The notes under the pieces are model-generated. The model made no database searches, had not been told where the DNA came from, and saw only the letters and a list, made by a program, of their open reading frames with translations. Positions 34,353-42,449 of a DNA stretch of 42,449 bases are shown in pieces. The stretch spans positions 1-42,449 of the forward strand of contig JAFZVY010000032.1 of the NCBI GenBank assembly GCA_017617575.1. Reading direction: 5' to 3'. This DNA comes from Bacteroidaceae bacterium (GTDB lineage Bacteria; Bacteroidota; Bacteroidia; Bacteroidales; Bacteroidaceae). Within the stretch, counting starts at the first letter, position 1, and every line of letters begins with the position of its first letter. A program made the translations under genes and the position numbers.

Positions 34353-34973
34353 ATGAAGGAACTTAGTATTCTTGAACTCGCCGAAAAGGGCGGTTGGATC
34401 ATGCTGGTTTTAGCAATCCTTTCCATCGTTGCAATCTACATTTTCACAGAACGTTTTATCGTTATTCATAATGCTGGCAAGACAGACAAGCTCTTCATGG
34501 ACCGCATCCGCGACTACGTGAAGAATGGTGACGTGACTTCAGCCATCAACTTCTGTCGTAACACTAATACAGCATACGCACGCATCATCGAGCGCGGTAT
34601 CACTCGTATGGGTCGCCCAGTGGCTGAGGTGCAGTCTGCAATCGAGAACACAGGTAACCTTGAGGTAGCTGAGATGGAGCGTCGTCTCCCTGTACTTGCT
34701 ACCATCGCCGGTGGTGCTCCAATGATTGGATTCCTCGGAACGGTTATCGGTATGGTCGAGGCATTCTGGCAGATGTCAAACGCTGGTGGTAACATCGACA
34801 TCAGTCTTCTCTCAAGCGGTATCTACCAAGCAATGATTACTACTGTCGGCGGCCTTGTCGTTGGTATCATCGCACTCTTCGGCTACAACTACCTCGTGGC
34901 TAAGGTTGACGGTGTAGTGAACGAGATGGAGGCAAAGTCAATGGCATTCATGGACCTCTTGAACGAGAAGTAA
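34353..34973 (+). CDS. exbB: ExbB/TolQ-type proton channel protein
   Basis: The 206-residue protein has the MotA/TolQ/ExbB pattern: an N-terminal transmembrane helix (about 15-38, WIMLVLAILSIVAIYIFTERF), a cytoplasmic helical part, then two helices (GGAPMIGFLGTVIGMVEAFW and MITTVGGLVVGIIALFGYNYL) that line the proton path. With ExbD it uses the proton gradient to drive TonB, powering import through outer-membrane receptors; TolQ is the alternative. Strong codon bias suggests high expression. First of an exbB-exbD-tonB operon. Confidence 0.85.
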   Translation: MKELSILELAEKGGWIMLVLAILSIVAIYIFTERFIVIHNAGKTDKLFMDRIRDYVKNGDVTSAINFCRNTNTAYARIIERGITRMGRPVAEVQSAIENTGNLEVAEMERRLPVLATIAGGAPMIGFLGTVIGMVEAFWQMSNAGGNIDISLLSSGIYQAMITTVGGLVVGIIALFGYNYLVAKVDGVVNEMEAKSMAFMDLLNEK

Positions 34974-35030
34974 GGAATAAGGGCTAATGACTTGCCGATT
35001 TCGGCAAGCCACCTATAATCAAGCAAAGCA

Positions 35031-35444
35031 ATGTTAAAGAGAAGAACAAGAATAACGCCAACATTCAGTATGTCGTCAATGACCGACATCATCTTCTTGT
35101 TGCTCATATTCTTTATGATCACAAGTACAATGGTGGCGCCTAACGCAATAAAGGTACTTCTACCACAGGGCAAGAAGCAGACAACAACCAAGGCTATCTC
35201 ACGTGTTGTCATAGACAAAGACCAAAACATCTATGCTGCAAACGGAACAGAGGATGAACGTCCAGTGACACTCGAAGAACTGCCAGCTGTGCTCAGCGAG
35301 GCTGTCACAGACTCCACAGACCTCTATGTTTCGCTTTATGCTGACGAGATGGTACCTTACAAGAAAATCGTAGAAGTGTTGAGCCTTGCCAATGAGCACC
35401 ACTTCAAGATGGTGTTGGCAACAAGACCTCCAGAACATGAGTAA
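35031..35444 (+). CDS. exbD: ExbD/TolR-type protein
   Basis: A 137-residue protein with a single N-terminal transmembrane helix (about 17-34) that carries the essential proton-relay Asp, D19 in SMTDIIFLLLIFF, and a periplasmic domain behind it. This is the ExbD/TolR pattern. It follows exbB by 57 bases, and its stop lies inside the start of the TonB-like gene (8-base overlap), so the three are translated together. A second exbD copy, often present in Bacteroidota, is absent here. Confidence 0.85.
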   Translation: MLKRRTRITPTFSMSSMTDIIFLLLIFFMITSTMVAPNAIKVLLPQGKKQTTTKAISRVVIDKDQNIYAANGTEDERPVTLEELPAVLSEAVTDSTDLYVSLYADEMVPYKKIVEVLSLANEHHFKMVLATRPPEHE

Positions 35445-36285
35445 CAAGAATCAGAAAATAATATCAGCACTCGTAACGGCTATATTCCACGGCTTGCTCA
35501 TTCTTATCCTCTGCCTGCTTACTCTCACAGTGGCTGACAAGGATGAGACCATTGAGGATGGTGTGCCAGTTATGCTGGGCGAACTTGAGGATGCTGGTGG
35601 CATGGACATGGGTGGCTTCCCTACTCCCGACGGAGCAGAGCCAGCCGAGCCTGTTGCACCAGAGGCATCACAGTCGCCTGATGAGCCACTCGTCACTCAG
35701 GAGTCTGAGCCAAGCATCTCTGTAGAGGATGCCAAGGCAAAGGCTGAAAAGGCAAAGAAGGCTGCTGAGGAAGAGGCTCGCAAGAAAGCTGAGGAAGCCG
35801 CACGTAAGAAGGCGGAAGAAGAGCGAAAGGCTGCTGAGGAGGCTGCACGCAAGAAGGCTGAAGCAGAAGCTGCTGCCAAGGCTGCTGTAAACAACAAGGT
35901 TGCAGGTGCTTTCGGTAACTCAAAGAACAAAGGTAGCAGCGGTAACGGAACAGGTGACGGTGCACAAGGTTCGCCTACTGGTAATGCCAACTATGGTGCT
36001 ACATCAGGCGTAGGTGGAACAGGAAACACACCTTCATACTCAGGTTCTCGTACATATAAATACCTTCATAAGCCTAAATATGACGATGCTTCAAGCGAAG
36101 GAACGATTGTCGTTGAAATCGTAATAAACGAAGCAGGAAAGGTTACAAGTGCATCCATAAAGAGTAGCACAACTACTTCTGCTGCCCTTCGCAATGCTGC
36201 TTTAAGTGCAGCTCGTCAATCGGCGTTTACAGCAGGCACGTCTATGGACAACGGAACTATTACTTACAAGTTTAAGTTGAAATAA
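35437..36285 (+). CDS. tonB: TonB-family energy transducer
   Basis: From the ATG at 35437, which overlaps the exbD stop, the 282-residue protein has one N-terminal transmembrane helix (about 8-30, IISALVTAIFHGLLILILCL), a Pro/Ala/Glu linker, a long Ala/Lys/Glu-rich coiled-coil (about 88-155, repeats of KKAEEEARKKAEEAARKKAE type), a Gly/Asn/Ser linker and a C-terminal domain with GTIVVEIVINEAGKVTSASI ... AALRNAALSAARQSAF, the TonB/TolA-type fold. It spans the periplasm to energise outer-membrane receptors. The long KA-rich helix resembles TolA, so TolA is a reasonable alternative and exbB/exbD could then be tolQ/tolR. Confidence 0.75.
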   Translation: MSNKNQKIISALVTAIFHGLLILILCLLTLTVADKDETIEDGVPVMLGELEDAGGMDMGGFPTPDGAEPAEPVAPEASQSPDEPLVTQESEPSISVEDAKAKAEKAKKAAEEEARKKAEEAARKKAEEERKAAEEAARKKAEAEAAAKAAVNNKVAGAFGNSKNKGSSGNGTGDGAQGSPTGNANYGATSGVGGTGNTPSYSGSRTYKYLHKPKYDDASSEGTIVVEIVINEAGKVTSASIKSSTTTSAALRNAALSAARQSAFTAGTSMDNGTITYKFKLK

Positions 36286-36355
36286 TACTAATCTACTGCT
36301 TGGCATCTTCCCTTTTGGGGATAGAATGCCATGCAGTATTTTTTTTCTAAAGATT

Positions 36356-36901
36356 ATGATTTACGCATTTTTTGCTGATGGCTTTGAAGAAGTAGAGGCC
36401 ATCGCTCCAATAGATGTCTGCCGCAGAGCAGGCCTTACAGTCAAGACTGTTAGTATCACATCATCAAACGTCGTTACAGGTGCACGTGGCATCCCAGTTG
36501 TTACAGACTCTTTGTTTGCAGACAACGACTACAGCGACGCTGACCTTCTCTTCCTTCCGGGCGGAATGCCAGGTTCAACAAACCTTGATGCTCACGAAGG
36601 ATTACGTGCCGTCATCATGTCGCACTTCAAGGCAGGCAAGATGCTTGCTGCCATCTGTGCTGCCCCACTCGTTTACGGTCACCTCGGCATCCTCGATGGT
36701 GTCAAGGCTACTTGCTATCCAGGCACAGAACCTGAGTTGAAGGGTGCAAAGACAACAGGCGCACTTGTTGAAAAAGATGGTCAGTTCATGACAGGCAAAG
36801 GTCCGGGTGCTGCTCTTGCCCTTGGCTACACGATGGTAGAGCATTTCAGCGACAAGGCTACAGCAGACGCACTCAGAAAGGGAATGATTTATTCTTTGTA
36901 A
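36356..36901 (+). CDS. DJ-1/PfpI family protein
   Basis: A 181-residue protein of the DJ-1/YajL branch. Starting at 36356 gives MIYAFFADGFEEVEAIAPID; the earlier in-frame ATG at 36326 adds an unlikely Phe-rich leader. The nucleophile elbow is AAICAAPLVYG with C101, and the partner acid is E11 or E12 in DGFEE. DJ-1 proteins protect against oxidative or carbonyl damage; some were called 4-methyl-5(beta-hydroxyethyl)-thiazole phosphate enzymes (ThiJ) by mistake. It lies 70 bases behind tonB and ahead of ispD. Confidence 0.85.
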   Translation: MIYAFFADGFEEVEAIAPIDVCRRAGLTVKTVSITSSNVVTGARGIPVVTDSLFADNDYSDADLLFLPGGMPGSTNLDAHEGLRAVIMSHFKAGKMLAAICAAPLVYGHLGILDGVKATCYPGTEPELKGAKTTGALVEKDGQFMTGKGPGAALALGYTMVEHFSDKATADALRKGMIYSL

Positions 36902-36907
36902 TAACAC

Positions 36908-37016
36908 AAAGGAGTTAAAGAGGAGTTAAAAAGTAGTTATAGCGAAGTTAAAAAGACGATACTCATTCGTCTCTTTAGCTACCATTTAACTCCTTTTTAA
37001 CTCCATTTTTACTCCC
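36908..37016. repeat. Inverted GGAGTTAAA array between the DJ-1 and ispD genes
   Basis: The left arm (36908-36944) has GGAGTTAAAGAGGAGTTAAA-type units, and the right arm (36983-37016) the complement, TTTAACTCCTTTTTAACTCC. In the middle, GACGA...TCGTC (36955-36971) makes a small stem. The design matches 11354-11516 and 25123-25357, but the units carry an extra T (GTTAAA for GTAAA). Confidence 0.6.
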
Positions 37017-37033
37017 CAACACAATAAAGGAAA

Positions 37034-37696
37034 ATGAAGAAATCCATAGTAATCGTAGCAGGCGGCAAGGGATTGAGAATGGGTGGTGACATTCCAAAGC
37101 AGTTTCTGCCAATCAAGGGAATGCCCGTGCTTATGCGCACCTTACAGCGTTTCCACGACTACGACAATACAATGCAGATAGTGCTCGTGTTGCCTGAGGC
37201 ACAACAAGATTACTGGCAACAGCTATGCGAACAATATCACTTCAACGTGCCATATACTCTCGCCAATGGTGGTGAGACCCGTTTCCACTCCGTGAAGAAC
37301 GGAATAGACAAGGTAAACGACGACGTTGAGTATATCGGAGTGCATGATGGTGTACGTCCATTTGTAAGCATCGACACCATCACGGCTTGTTATGACGAAG
37401 CTTCCCGTAGCGGTGCAGTAGTACCAGTAGTCGATGTGGTCGAAACTGTCCGTCATCTTGAGGCATCAGGTTCAGTCACCGTACCACGTTCCGAATACAG
37501 ACTCGTACAGACTCCACAGGTGTTCGATGCACAGCTTCTGCGCCGTGCCTACAAACAACCTTATACAGACTTCTTTACCGACGATGCCTCAGTCGTTGAG
37601 CGTTTCGGTCACGCCGTCACTCTCGTGCAGGGTAACCGCGAGAACATAAAGATTACCACTCCATACGACATGAAAATCGCTGAAGTATTGGAATAA
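37034..37696 (+). CDS. ispD: 2-C-methyl-D-erythritol 4-phosphate cytidylyltransferase
   Basis: IspD joins CTP to methylerythritol 4-phosphate in the non-mevalonate isoprenoid pathway. The 220-residue protein opens [20 protein letters not shown] with the Gly-rich CTP loop (GGKGLRM), K21 in PKQFLPI, and the [11 protein letters not shown] and VVEDVV-type stretches (here [11 protein letters not shown]), and ends with [14 protein letters not shown], all characteristic. It is the last gene before a strong bidirectional terminator. Confidence 0.95.
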   Translation: MKKSIVIVAGGKGLRMGGDIPKQFLPIKGMPVLMRTLQRFHDYDNTMQIVLVLPEAQQDYWQQLCEQYHFNVPYTLANGGETRFHSVKNGIDKVNDDVEYIGVHDGVRPFVSIDTITACYDEASRSGAVVPVVDVVETVRHLEASGSVTVPRSEYRLVQTPQVFDAQLLRRAYKQPYTDFFTDDASVVERFGHAVTLVQGNRENIKITTPYDMKIAEVLE

Positions 37697-37719
37697 GGCT
37701 ATAAAAAAAGTCCTAGGTG

Positions 37720-37772
37720 AAAAATAAATTGAGCTAGCTCGTTTTGGAAACGAGCTAGCTCAATTTATTTTT
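37720..37772. terminator. Perfect 25-bp bidirectional terminator
   Basis: The 25-mer at 37720-37744 is the exact inverse of 37748-37772 with a three-base loop; an A run on one end and a T run on the other make it work in both directions. It serves the convergent genes ispD and the GNAT gene. The middle of the stem is GAGCTAGCTC, itself a palindrome. Confidence 0.9.
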
Positions 37773-37840
37773 TTACCTTGGAACTATAAAATCCGAATTA
37801 CTACCATTTATTCAGTGAGGTCGCTTCGCTTAGTTCCTTA

Positions 37841-38980
37841 TTATATTCCGATATGGTAGCACCTGCGGCGCTTAGGAATCTCTGGATTGAAGTACTGCCA
37901 CTGAGCCTGTCCCTTTGAGTTGCTCTCAAGCTGAGGGTTAGTCTCTGCCCACTTGAAGCCCATCTGCTGATAGACTGGTATGAGGTCGGCAAAGAGAAGT
38001 GAGTTGACACCCTTGTTCTGGTACTCAGGCTTCACGGCAACGAGAAGAAGCTCCACACCATCCTCATGCTTCCACTTGAGCGACTTGAGCAGATGGAACC
38101 AACCGAATGGGAACAGTTTGCCACCAGACTTTTGCAACGCTCTCACGATGGATGGCATTGACACGCCAACTGCAACCACCTCATTGGTGTTGCAATCCTC
38201 AACCAAGGTCACCATGCGAAGGTCGAGCATTGGGAGGTATGAATTAGTATATTGCTTAATCTGGTTCTGCGTAAGTGCAGAATATCCAAAGAGAGGAGAA
38301 TAAGCCTCGTTGATGAGGTCAAATATCTTCTGGCCATATCCATTGTCAAAGATATCCTTCTTTCCGTTAAGCTTCTTGATGCGCAAGTTATAACGCTGAA
38401 GCGTAAGCTCGCTCACGCGACGGAACTTCTCAGGTATCTCGTCTGGCACGTCCATCTTCATCTCTATCCAGTCTGCTTCCTTCTCCATGCCATAGCTGTC
38501 CATGTGCTCTGGATAGTAAGGATAGTTGTATATCGTAGCCATTGTACCCAACTGGTCGTAACCCTCAATGAGCATTCCCTCTGGGTCCATGTCCGTGATG
38601 CCAAGAGGTCCCTGCATGGAAGTCATTCCACGCTGCTTACCCCACTCCTTCACAGCGTCAAGCAAAGCCTTGCTCACATCCTTATCATCTATAAAGTCAA
38701 TCCAGCCGAAACGAACGTTCTTTACGTTCCATGTCTCGTTGGCATGATGATTGATGAATGCACCAACACGACCAACTACCTTGCCATCCTTGTAGGCAAG
38801 GAACAACTGAATGTCGCTAAACTCAAGTCCAGCATTCTTCTTTGGGTTGAAAGTGTCCAGCATATCCTGATAAAGGTCTGGAACAGCATACTTGTTACCC
38901 TTATATAATTCGTAGTTGAAGCATATAAATGCATCGAGGTCCTTCTTTCCGGATACCTCCTTGATAATTATTTCTGACAT
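37841..38980 (-). CDS. GNAT-fold acyltransferase-like protein
   Basis: The 379-residue cytoplasmic protein has an N-terminal GNAT-like half (FLAYKDGKVVGRVGAFINHH at about 65-85) and a C-terminal GNAT domain with the acetyl-CoA loop VAVKPEYQNKGVNSLLFADL (about 305-330) and a following helix and strand (MGFKWAETNPQLESN). It resembles large GNAT-like proteins of Bacteroidota and E. coli YghO; the acyl donor and acceptor are not known. The central QGPLGITDMDPEGMLIEGYD is the most conserved-looking part and may form the acceptor site. Promoter box 20 bases upstream. Confidence 0.6.
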   Translation of the reverse strand: MSEIIIKEVSGKKDLDAFICFNYELYKGNKYAVPDLYQDMLDTFNPKKNAGLEFSDIQLFLAYKDGKVVGRVGAFINHHANETWNVKNVRFGWIDFIDDKDVSKALLDAVKEWGKQRGMTSMQGPLGITDMDPEGMLIEGYDQLGTMATIYNYPYYPEHMDSYGMEKEADWIEMKMDVPDEIPEKFRRVSELTLQRYNLRIKKLNGKKDIFDNGYGQKIFDLINEAYSPLFGYSALTQNQIKQYTNSYLPMLDLRMVTLVEDCNTNEVVAVGVSMPSIVRALQKSGGKLFPFGWFHLLKSLKWKHEDGVELLLVAVKPEYQNKGVNSLLFADLIPVYQQMGFKWAETNPQLESNSKGQAQWQYFNPEIPKRRRCYHIGI

Positions 38981-38999
38981 ATCGGTTTTAATTTGCTTG

Positions 39000-39007
39000 C
39001 AAATATA
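39000..39007 (-). promoter_or_regulatory. Promoter box of the GNAT gene
   Basis: The minus strand reads TATATTTG followed by CAAGC, about 20 bases upstream of the 38980 start, implying a leader of about a dozen bases. Confidence 0.45.
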
Positions 39008-39027
39008 GCCATTTTATACCATTCACG

Positions 39028-41997
39028 CTATGCGTTTTCATTATTTTCACGCATAATGACACCTTCTTGCTTCATTCCATCTATTTTTATGCACATTGGC
39101 TTGTCCAAACGGACATGACGAACATGCTCCGTCTCCTCAACGGCAGGAAGACTGTCAAGGAAGGCATGGTCGTACACACCATCACCGATGTAGTCATTGA
39201 CAGTGAAATATCCCACGCCGAAGCTCGTAAGGTTCTGGAAGAAGTGCGTTCCCTGACTTGGATCGACACGATAGTCTGTAAGACCAGCCTCCACGATGAC
39301 CTTTGCACCGGAGATATGTGGCCACTTGACAGGAACACCAAGCCATGAGTCGCTTGAACCCCAGCGTCCAGGACCGACAAGCACGTAACCGTCACCCCTC
39401 TCAAGGAAACCACGGTTAATCCTTTCCACTTCATCTGCAATGGCAGGGTTGTTTGAAGCAGAATAGCCTTCAGTCTTTATATAAACGATGTCGGAAATGT
39501 CCGTGATTATTCCGTGACCAATGGCATTATGGCTACGGATGATGCAGTCGGAGTCAGGAATAGTGGTGATGTCCTCGTCAAGCTGCATCTTGTTATCAAC
39601 CATAGGACGTATCTGCAACAGGTAGAACTCACCTGTCTTGTCCTGATGAAGGTTGACGGCAAACTCAATCTCCACAGGGCGTCCCATCTCTTCCTGTCCG
39701 TACGTAAGCACCTTCTGAAGAAGTTCTGGCAATGGGAACACACCATGCTGCAACACTCCTGCAAAGGATATAATCTTACGGTTCTTACCCTCGTAATAAC
39801 CATCATAGATGCACTGATCCATTGGGTCGAACGTAGAGACAATCCATCGGAGCGAGTCGTCCTTCTCGGCATCACGCACCGTAACCTTCAGGAGATTGAA
39901 GTCATCTGCCACCTCCATCTGGTCAACCATATTATTCATGTCAAGTGCATAGAACCTTGTCTGTGTCTCTCGCAGGGCAATCTCCATCTCACTTGTCTGA
40001 AGCACCTTGTCAGGATGGAACGGACACACGCGGAGGCTCAATCCACCATCCACGATGTACTTACCAAGTCCAAGAGCCAACTGCACAGTACCTTCCTCTG
40101 CCGTTTCGTCACCTATAGGATAGTAGTTGATTGAACGTCCCACACCTGATATCGTTGGATAGAAACGATTGTCGTAAGCCTGACCAACGACCTCCTGAAG
40201 TATCACCGCCATCTTTTCCTGGTCGATGACATTAGACGTAGCCGTCATATAATCCTTTGACGCCTTGTAGAACACGCTCGCATACACACTCTTTATCGCA
40301 TTGGATAGCATGGACAGACGCAGGTACTTGTCGTCTACGAAAGGAATCATATATGTAGAGTATATTCCTGCAAACGGCTGATAATGGCTGTCCTCAAGCA
40401 ATGACGAAGAACGAATGGCAATAGGTCCGTGAACAACGTCCATGAACGTCATGAGGTCGTCAACCAACGTCTCTGGCAAACGTCCGTGAAGGAAATACTG
40501 CAATATCTCTTCATCCGGGAGATTGCTCAATGCAATCTCGTACAAGGCATTTGTCTCCATGAACTCATCAAAGATATCCGTACATAGCACGACAGTCTTT
40601 GGAATGAGCACCGCAGCATTGTCATAGTCATTGAGGTCAACACGCCTCTTGATGATATTATCGAGGAAAGCAAGTCCTCTACCCTTTCCACCAAGTGAGC
40701 CTTCACCAATACGTGCAAACTGGCTGAAACTATCGAACCTGTCACGATGGAACACGGCAACGACTCCCTGATTCTTCATCCTACGATAGCTGACAATGGC
40801 ATCGTATATATACTGGCGATGTACATCCACATCTGCCTCCTTCTTCCATGTAATCTTCTTCAAGAACTCTGCTATTGGGAACAAAGCTCGTGAAGAAAGC
40901 CAACGACTCACGTTGTTACGCTTCAAGTGGTAGCTGAGCGAATCAGCAGGAAGAGTGAAGATATTACTCTGAAGGTCCTTCAGGTTTCTTACACGTGCAA
41001 TCTCCTCCAGCGTGTTAGGGTCACGGAAGATGAAGTCACCGAAACCGAAATGCTTTGTGAGCACATCCTTCAAGTCCTGATTAAGTTTCTTGGAGTTCTT
41101 GTCAATGAAACTTGCACCGCACTCCCAAGCCTTTTCCCTCTTATCGGACTCACTCGAATCCATGACAAGAGGCACGTACTCGTCCACCTCATGCACGGCA
41201 TTGAGGAACTTGAAACCAGCCATCTCGTCCTTCTCGCCATCCGTAGTCAATGGGAAACGACAATCGCTGATTACTCCAAGCACATTATCACTATACTTGG
41301 TATAAAGACTCCATGCCTCCTCATAGTTACGCGCAAGCACAATCTTTGGACGTCCACGCATACGAAGCATCTCCAACTGGGAGTTCAACGCCTCTGAGGC
41401 AAATGCAAGGCTCTGCTGGAGCACGAAATGATAAAGTATAGGGAGCAAGGAAGAATAGAAACGAATACTATCCTCCACAACAAGAATCATCTGAACGCCA
41501 GCCTCAAGGTCGCGTTCAAGATTCATCTTGTCCTCAATAAGCTTGATGATACTAAGCAACAGCTCTGTGTTACCAAGCCAACAGAACACATATTCAAATG
41601 CGCCCAAATCCTCATTCTCCATACGGTGAGTAATACCGTGAGAGAAAGGAGTAAGCACGACAATAGGAATGTTTGGCACAATCGTCTTCAGTTCACGAGC
41701 AATGTCAAACACATCATTATTATCCGTACCAGGCATACAGATGATAAGGTCAAAGCTATGGTCGCTCATCAAATCCTTCACCTTATCCTGCGAAGAAGCC
41801 TGAAAGAAGCGAGGAGGATATCTCAAACCAAGCTTTGCATACTCATCAAAGATCTTCTCATCAACACGTCCATCATCCTCAAGCATGAACGCATCGTATG
41901 GATTAGCGATTATAAGCACATTAAAGATTCTTCGTTTCATCAAGTCAACAAACGAAGTATCTCTCAGCTTTAACTTAGTATTATAATTAGTTGGCAT
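39028..41997 (-). CDS. Two receiver-like domains fused to a PEP-synthase-type ATP-binding domain
   Basis: Start 41997: the frame is open to 42072, but the promoter box at 42020-42027 lies within that extension. The 989-residue protein has a receiver-like domain (about 25-155) lacking the usual acidic pocket, then a more complete receiver domain (about 170-315): E175/D176 acidic pair, D245 as possible phosphate acceptor, S281 and K300. From about 430 follows the PEP synthase/PPDK N-terminal ATP-grasp domain, opening IGEGSLGGKGRGLAFL and including IAIRSSSLLEDS and a C-terminal GPGRWGSSD stretch. The PEP-binding TIM barrel is missing and I see no clear catalytic-His swivel motif. It may be a regulated ATP-dependent phosphotransferase or a signalling protein; conserved in Bacteroidota but of unknown function. 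Confidence 0.7.
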   Translation of the reverse strand: MPTNYNTKLKLRDTSFVDLMKRRIFNVLIIANPYDAFMLEDDGRVDEKIFDEYAKLGLRYPPRFFQASSQDKVKDLMSDHSFDLIICMPGTDNNDVFDIARELKTIVPNIPIVVLTPFSHGITHRMENEDLGAFEYVFCWLGNTELLLSIIKLIEDKMNLERDLEAGVQMILVVEDSIRFYSSLLPILYHFVLQQSLAFASEALNSQLEMLRMRGRPKIVLARNYEEAWSLYTKYSDNVLGVISDCRFPLTTDGEKDEMAGFKFLNAVHEVDEYVPLVMDSSESDKREKAWECGASFIDKNSKKLNQDLKDVLTKHFGFGDFIFRDPNTLEEIARVRNLKDLQSNIFTLPADSLSYHLKRNNVSRWLSSRALFPIAEFLKKITWKKEADVDVHRQYIYDAIVSYRRMKNQGVVAVFHRDRFDSFSQFARIGEGSLGGKGRGLAFLDNIIKRRVDLNDYDNAAVLIPKTVVLCTDIFDEFMETNALYEIALSNLPDEEILQYFLHGRLPETLVDDLMTFMDVVHGPIAIRSSSLLEDSHYQPFAGIYSTYMIPFVDDKYLRLSMLSNAIKSVYASVFYKASKDYMTATSNVIDQEKMAVILQEVVGQAYDNRFYPTISGVGRSINYYPIGDETAEEGTVQLALGLGKYIVDGGLSLRVCPFHPDKVLQTSEMEIALRETQTRFYALDMNNMVDQMEVADDFNLLKVTVRDAEKDDSLRWIVSTFDPMDQCIYDGYYEGKNRKIISFAGVLQHGVFPLPELLQKVLTYGQEEMGRPVEIEFAVNLHQDKTGEFYLLQIRPMVDNKMQLDEDITTIPDSDCIIRSHNAIGHGIITDISDIVYIKTEGYSASNNPAIADEVERINRGFLERGDGYVLVGPGRWGSSDSWLGVPVKWPHISGAKVIVEAGLTDYRVDPSQGTHFFQNLTSFGVGYFTVNDYIGDGVYDHAFLDSLPAVEETEHVRHVRLDKPMCIKIDGMKQEGVIMRENNENA

Positions 41998-42019
41998 AGT
42001 GTTTCCATTATTTACGGTG

Positions 42020-42027
42020 CAAAGGTA
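42020..42027 (-). promoter_or_regulatory. Promoter box of the receiver/PEP-synthase-like gene
   Basis: The minus strand reads TACCTTTG followed by CACCG, 23 bases upstream of the ATG at 41997. Transcription from here excludes the longer reading frame that starts at 42072. Confidence 0.55.
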
Positions 42028-42222
42028 TGAATTAAAATTAAGAATTAAGAAACTTTTGTTCGACGAAGTCAATGAAGAGTTAAGATTTTATATAGAAGCA
42101 GCGCACGCATGCATTCCAAGCCTATCAAGAGCCGTCCTTGGCTCTTGCCAAGCAGATAAGTGCGGAAAGACAAAATGCTGCGTGCCAGCCCAACTTTTAA
42201 CTTATAATTTATAACTTTTAAC

Positions 42223-42273
42223 TTTTCTTTGTGCAAGCACAAAGAAAAAGCCTCCAGCATTTCTGCTGAAGGC
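42223..42273 (-). terminator. Two-hairpin terminator of the rRNA operon
   Basis: Leftward behind the 5S gene a 10-bp stem with one G-T pair (42273-42264 with 42259-42250) is followed by a T run, and directly after comes a 12-bp perfect stem (42248-42237 with 42234-42223). The second stem's arm holds the T run of the first, so two overlapping terminators are formed. Confidence 0.75.
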
Positions 42274-42281
42274 TTCCCAAG

Positions 42282-42391
42282 AAGGCGGCGACCTACTCTC
42301 CCACATTGCGGTGCAGTACCATCGGCGCGCTCGGGCTTAACTTCTCTGTTCGGGATGGGAAGAGGTGGAACCCCGAGGCTAAAACCACCCA
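42282..42391 (-). rRNA. rrf: 5S ribosomal RNA
   Basis: The minus strand reads GGGTGGTTTTAGCCTCGGGG near the 5' end, then CCACCTCTTCCCATCCCGAA, the conserved AGAAGTTAAGCCC and GATGGTACTGC, and ends GTGGGAGAGTAGGTCGCCGC. The 5' and 3' ends pair as expected. It is the last gene of an rRNA operon whose 23S and 16S genes lie beyond the right edge; the edges given are approximate to a few bases. The remaining bases to 42449 are A+T-rich spacer. Confidence 0.92.
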
Positions 42392-42449
42392 AGTATTTTG
42401 TTCAATTCATAATTAATAATTCAAAAATCATAATTATTATGAGCATTTA

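Noticed and set aside
38252-38908. 218-codon plus-strand frame opposite the GNAT gene
   Set aside because: Shadow frame; the minus-strand gene has an acetyl-CoA loop and a promoter.
42392-42449. tRNA or second rRNA gene at the right edge
   Set aside because: The last 58 bases are A+T-rich spacer with no rRNA or tRNA consensus; the 23S gene must begin further right.

Overview
The window looks like a chromosomal segment of a Bacteroidota species, most likely a Prevotella-type Prevotellaceae. Evidence: A+T-rich spacers but roughly 50% G+C genes, promoters of the TAnnTTTG type rather than E. coli-type -10 boxes, almost no Shine-Dalgarno sequences, a NigD-like lipoprotein, SusCD-independent glycoside hydrolase lipoproteins, paired MG2/carboxypeptidase-like surface proteins, and a secreted subtilase ending in a Prevotella-style 'INGQ...KGLYIINGKKV' tail.

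Layout, left to right. 1-5.6 kb (+): end of tpiA, a SPOR-domain protein, then dnaG and recG, which overlap by one base and end at a strong terminator. 5.6-10.8 kb (-): two related exported MG2-like proteins. 11-13.7 kb (+): ACT-domain UPF0237 protein, UPF0210/DUF711 protein and NigD-like lipoprotein. 13.7-15.9 kb: a 2.2 kb A+T-rich stretch with no convincing gene but with several leftward promoters and two leftward terminators. 16.0 kb (+): a 57-residue 2x[4Fe-4S] ferredoxin. 16.4-19.5 kb (-): a secreted GH2 enzyme. 19.9 kb (+): a short DUF2156-like protein. 21.1-24.4 kb (+): a large secreted S8 protease with a long 5' leader. 24.5-25.1 kb (-): a small HU-like protein preceded by three evenly spaced palindromes. 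25.35-31.0 kb (-): a GH31 lipoprotein and a GH2 beta-galactosidase-like enzyme in one operon, plausibly acting on galactosylated xylosyl side chains such as those of xyloglucan. 31.3-34.1 kb (-): ABC exporter and NAD kinase. 34.35-37.7 kb (+): ExbB, ExbD, TonB-like protein, DJ-1 family protein and IspD. 37.8-42.0 kb (-): a GNAT-fold protein and a protein joining two receiver-like domains to a PEP-synthase-type ATP-binding domain. 42.28 kb (-): 5S rRNA, the last gene of an rRNA operon that continues past the window's end.

Most genes are housekeeping or ordinary Bacteroidota surface and glycan functions; I see no phage, CRISPR array, insertion sequence or obvious defence system. The least explained signals are non-coding: (i) the 23-bp-spaced ATTAC-N3-GTAAT sites upstream of the HU-like gene; (ii) a family of inverted arrays built from GGAGTAAAA/GGAGTTAAAA units found at three gene junctions, one supplying a stop codon; (iii) two minus-strand RNA candidates with promoter and terminator in the 2.2 kb gene-poor stretch; (iv) a possible decayed reading frame there. 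All functional statements are from reading the sequence and family knowledge; no search was run.
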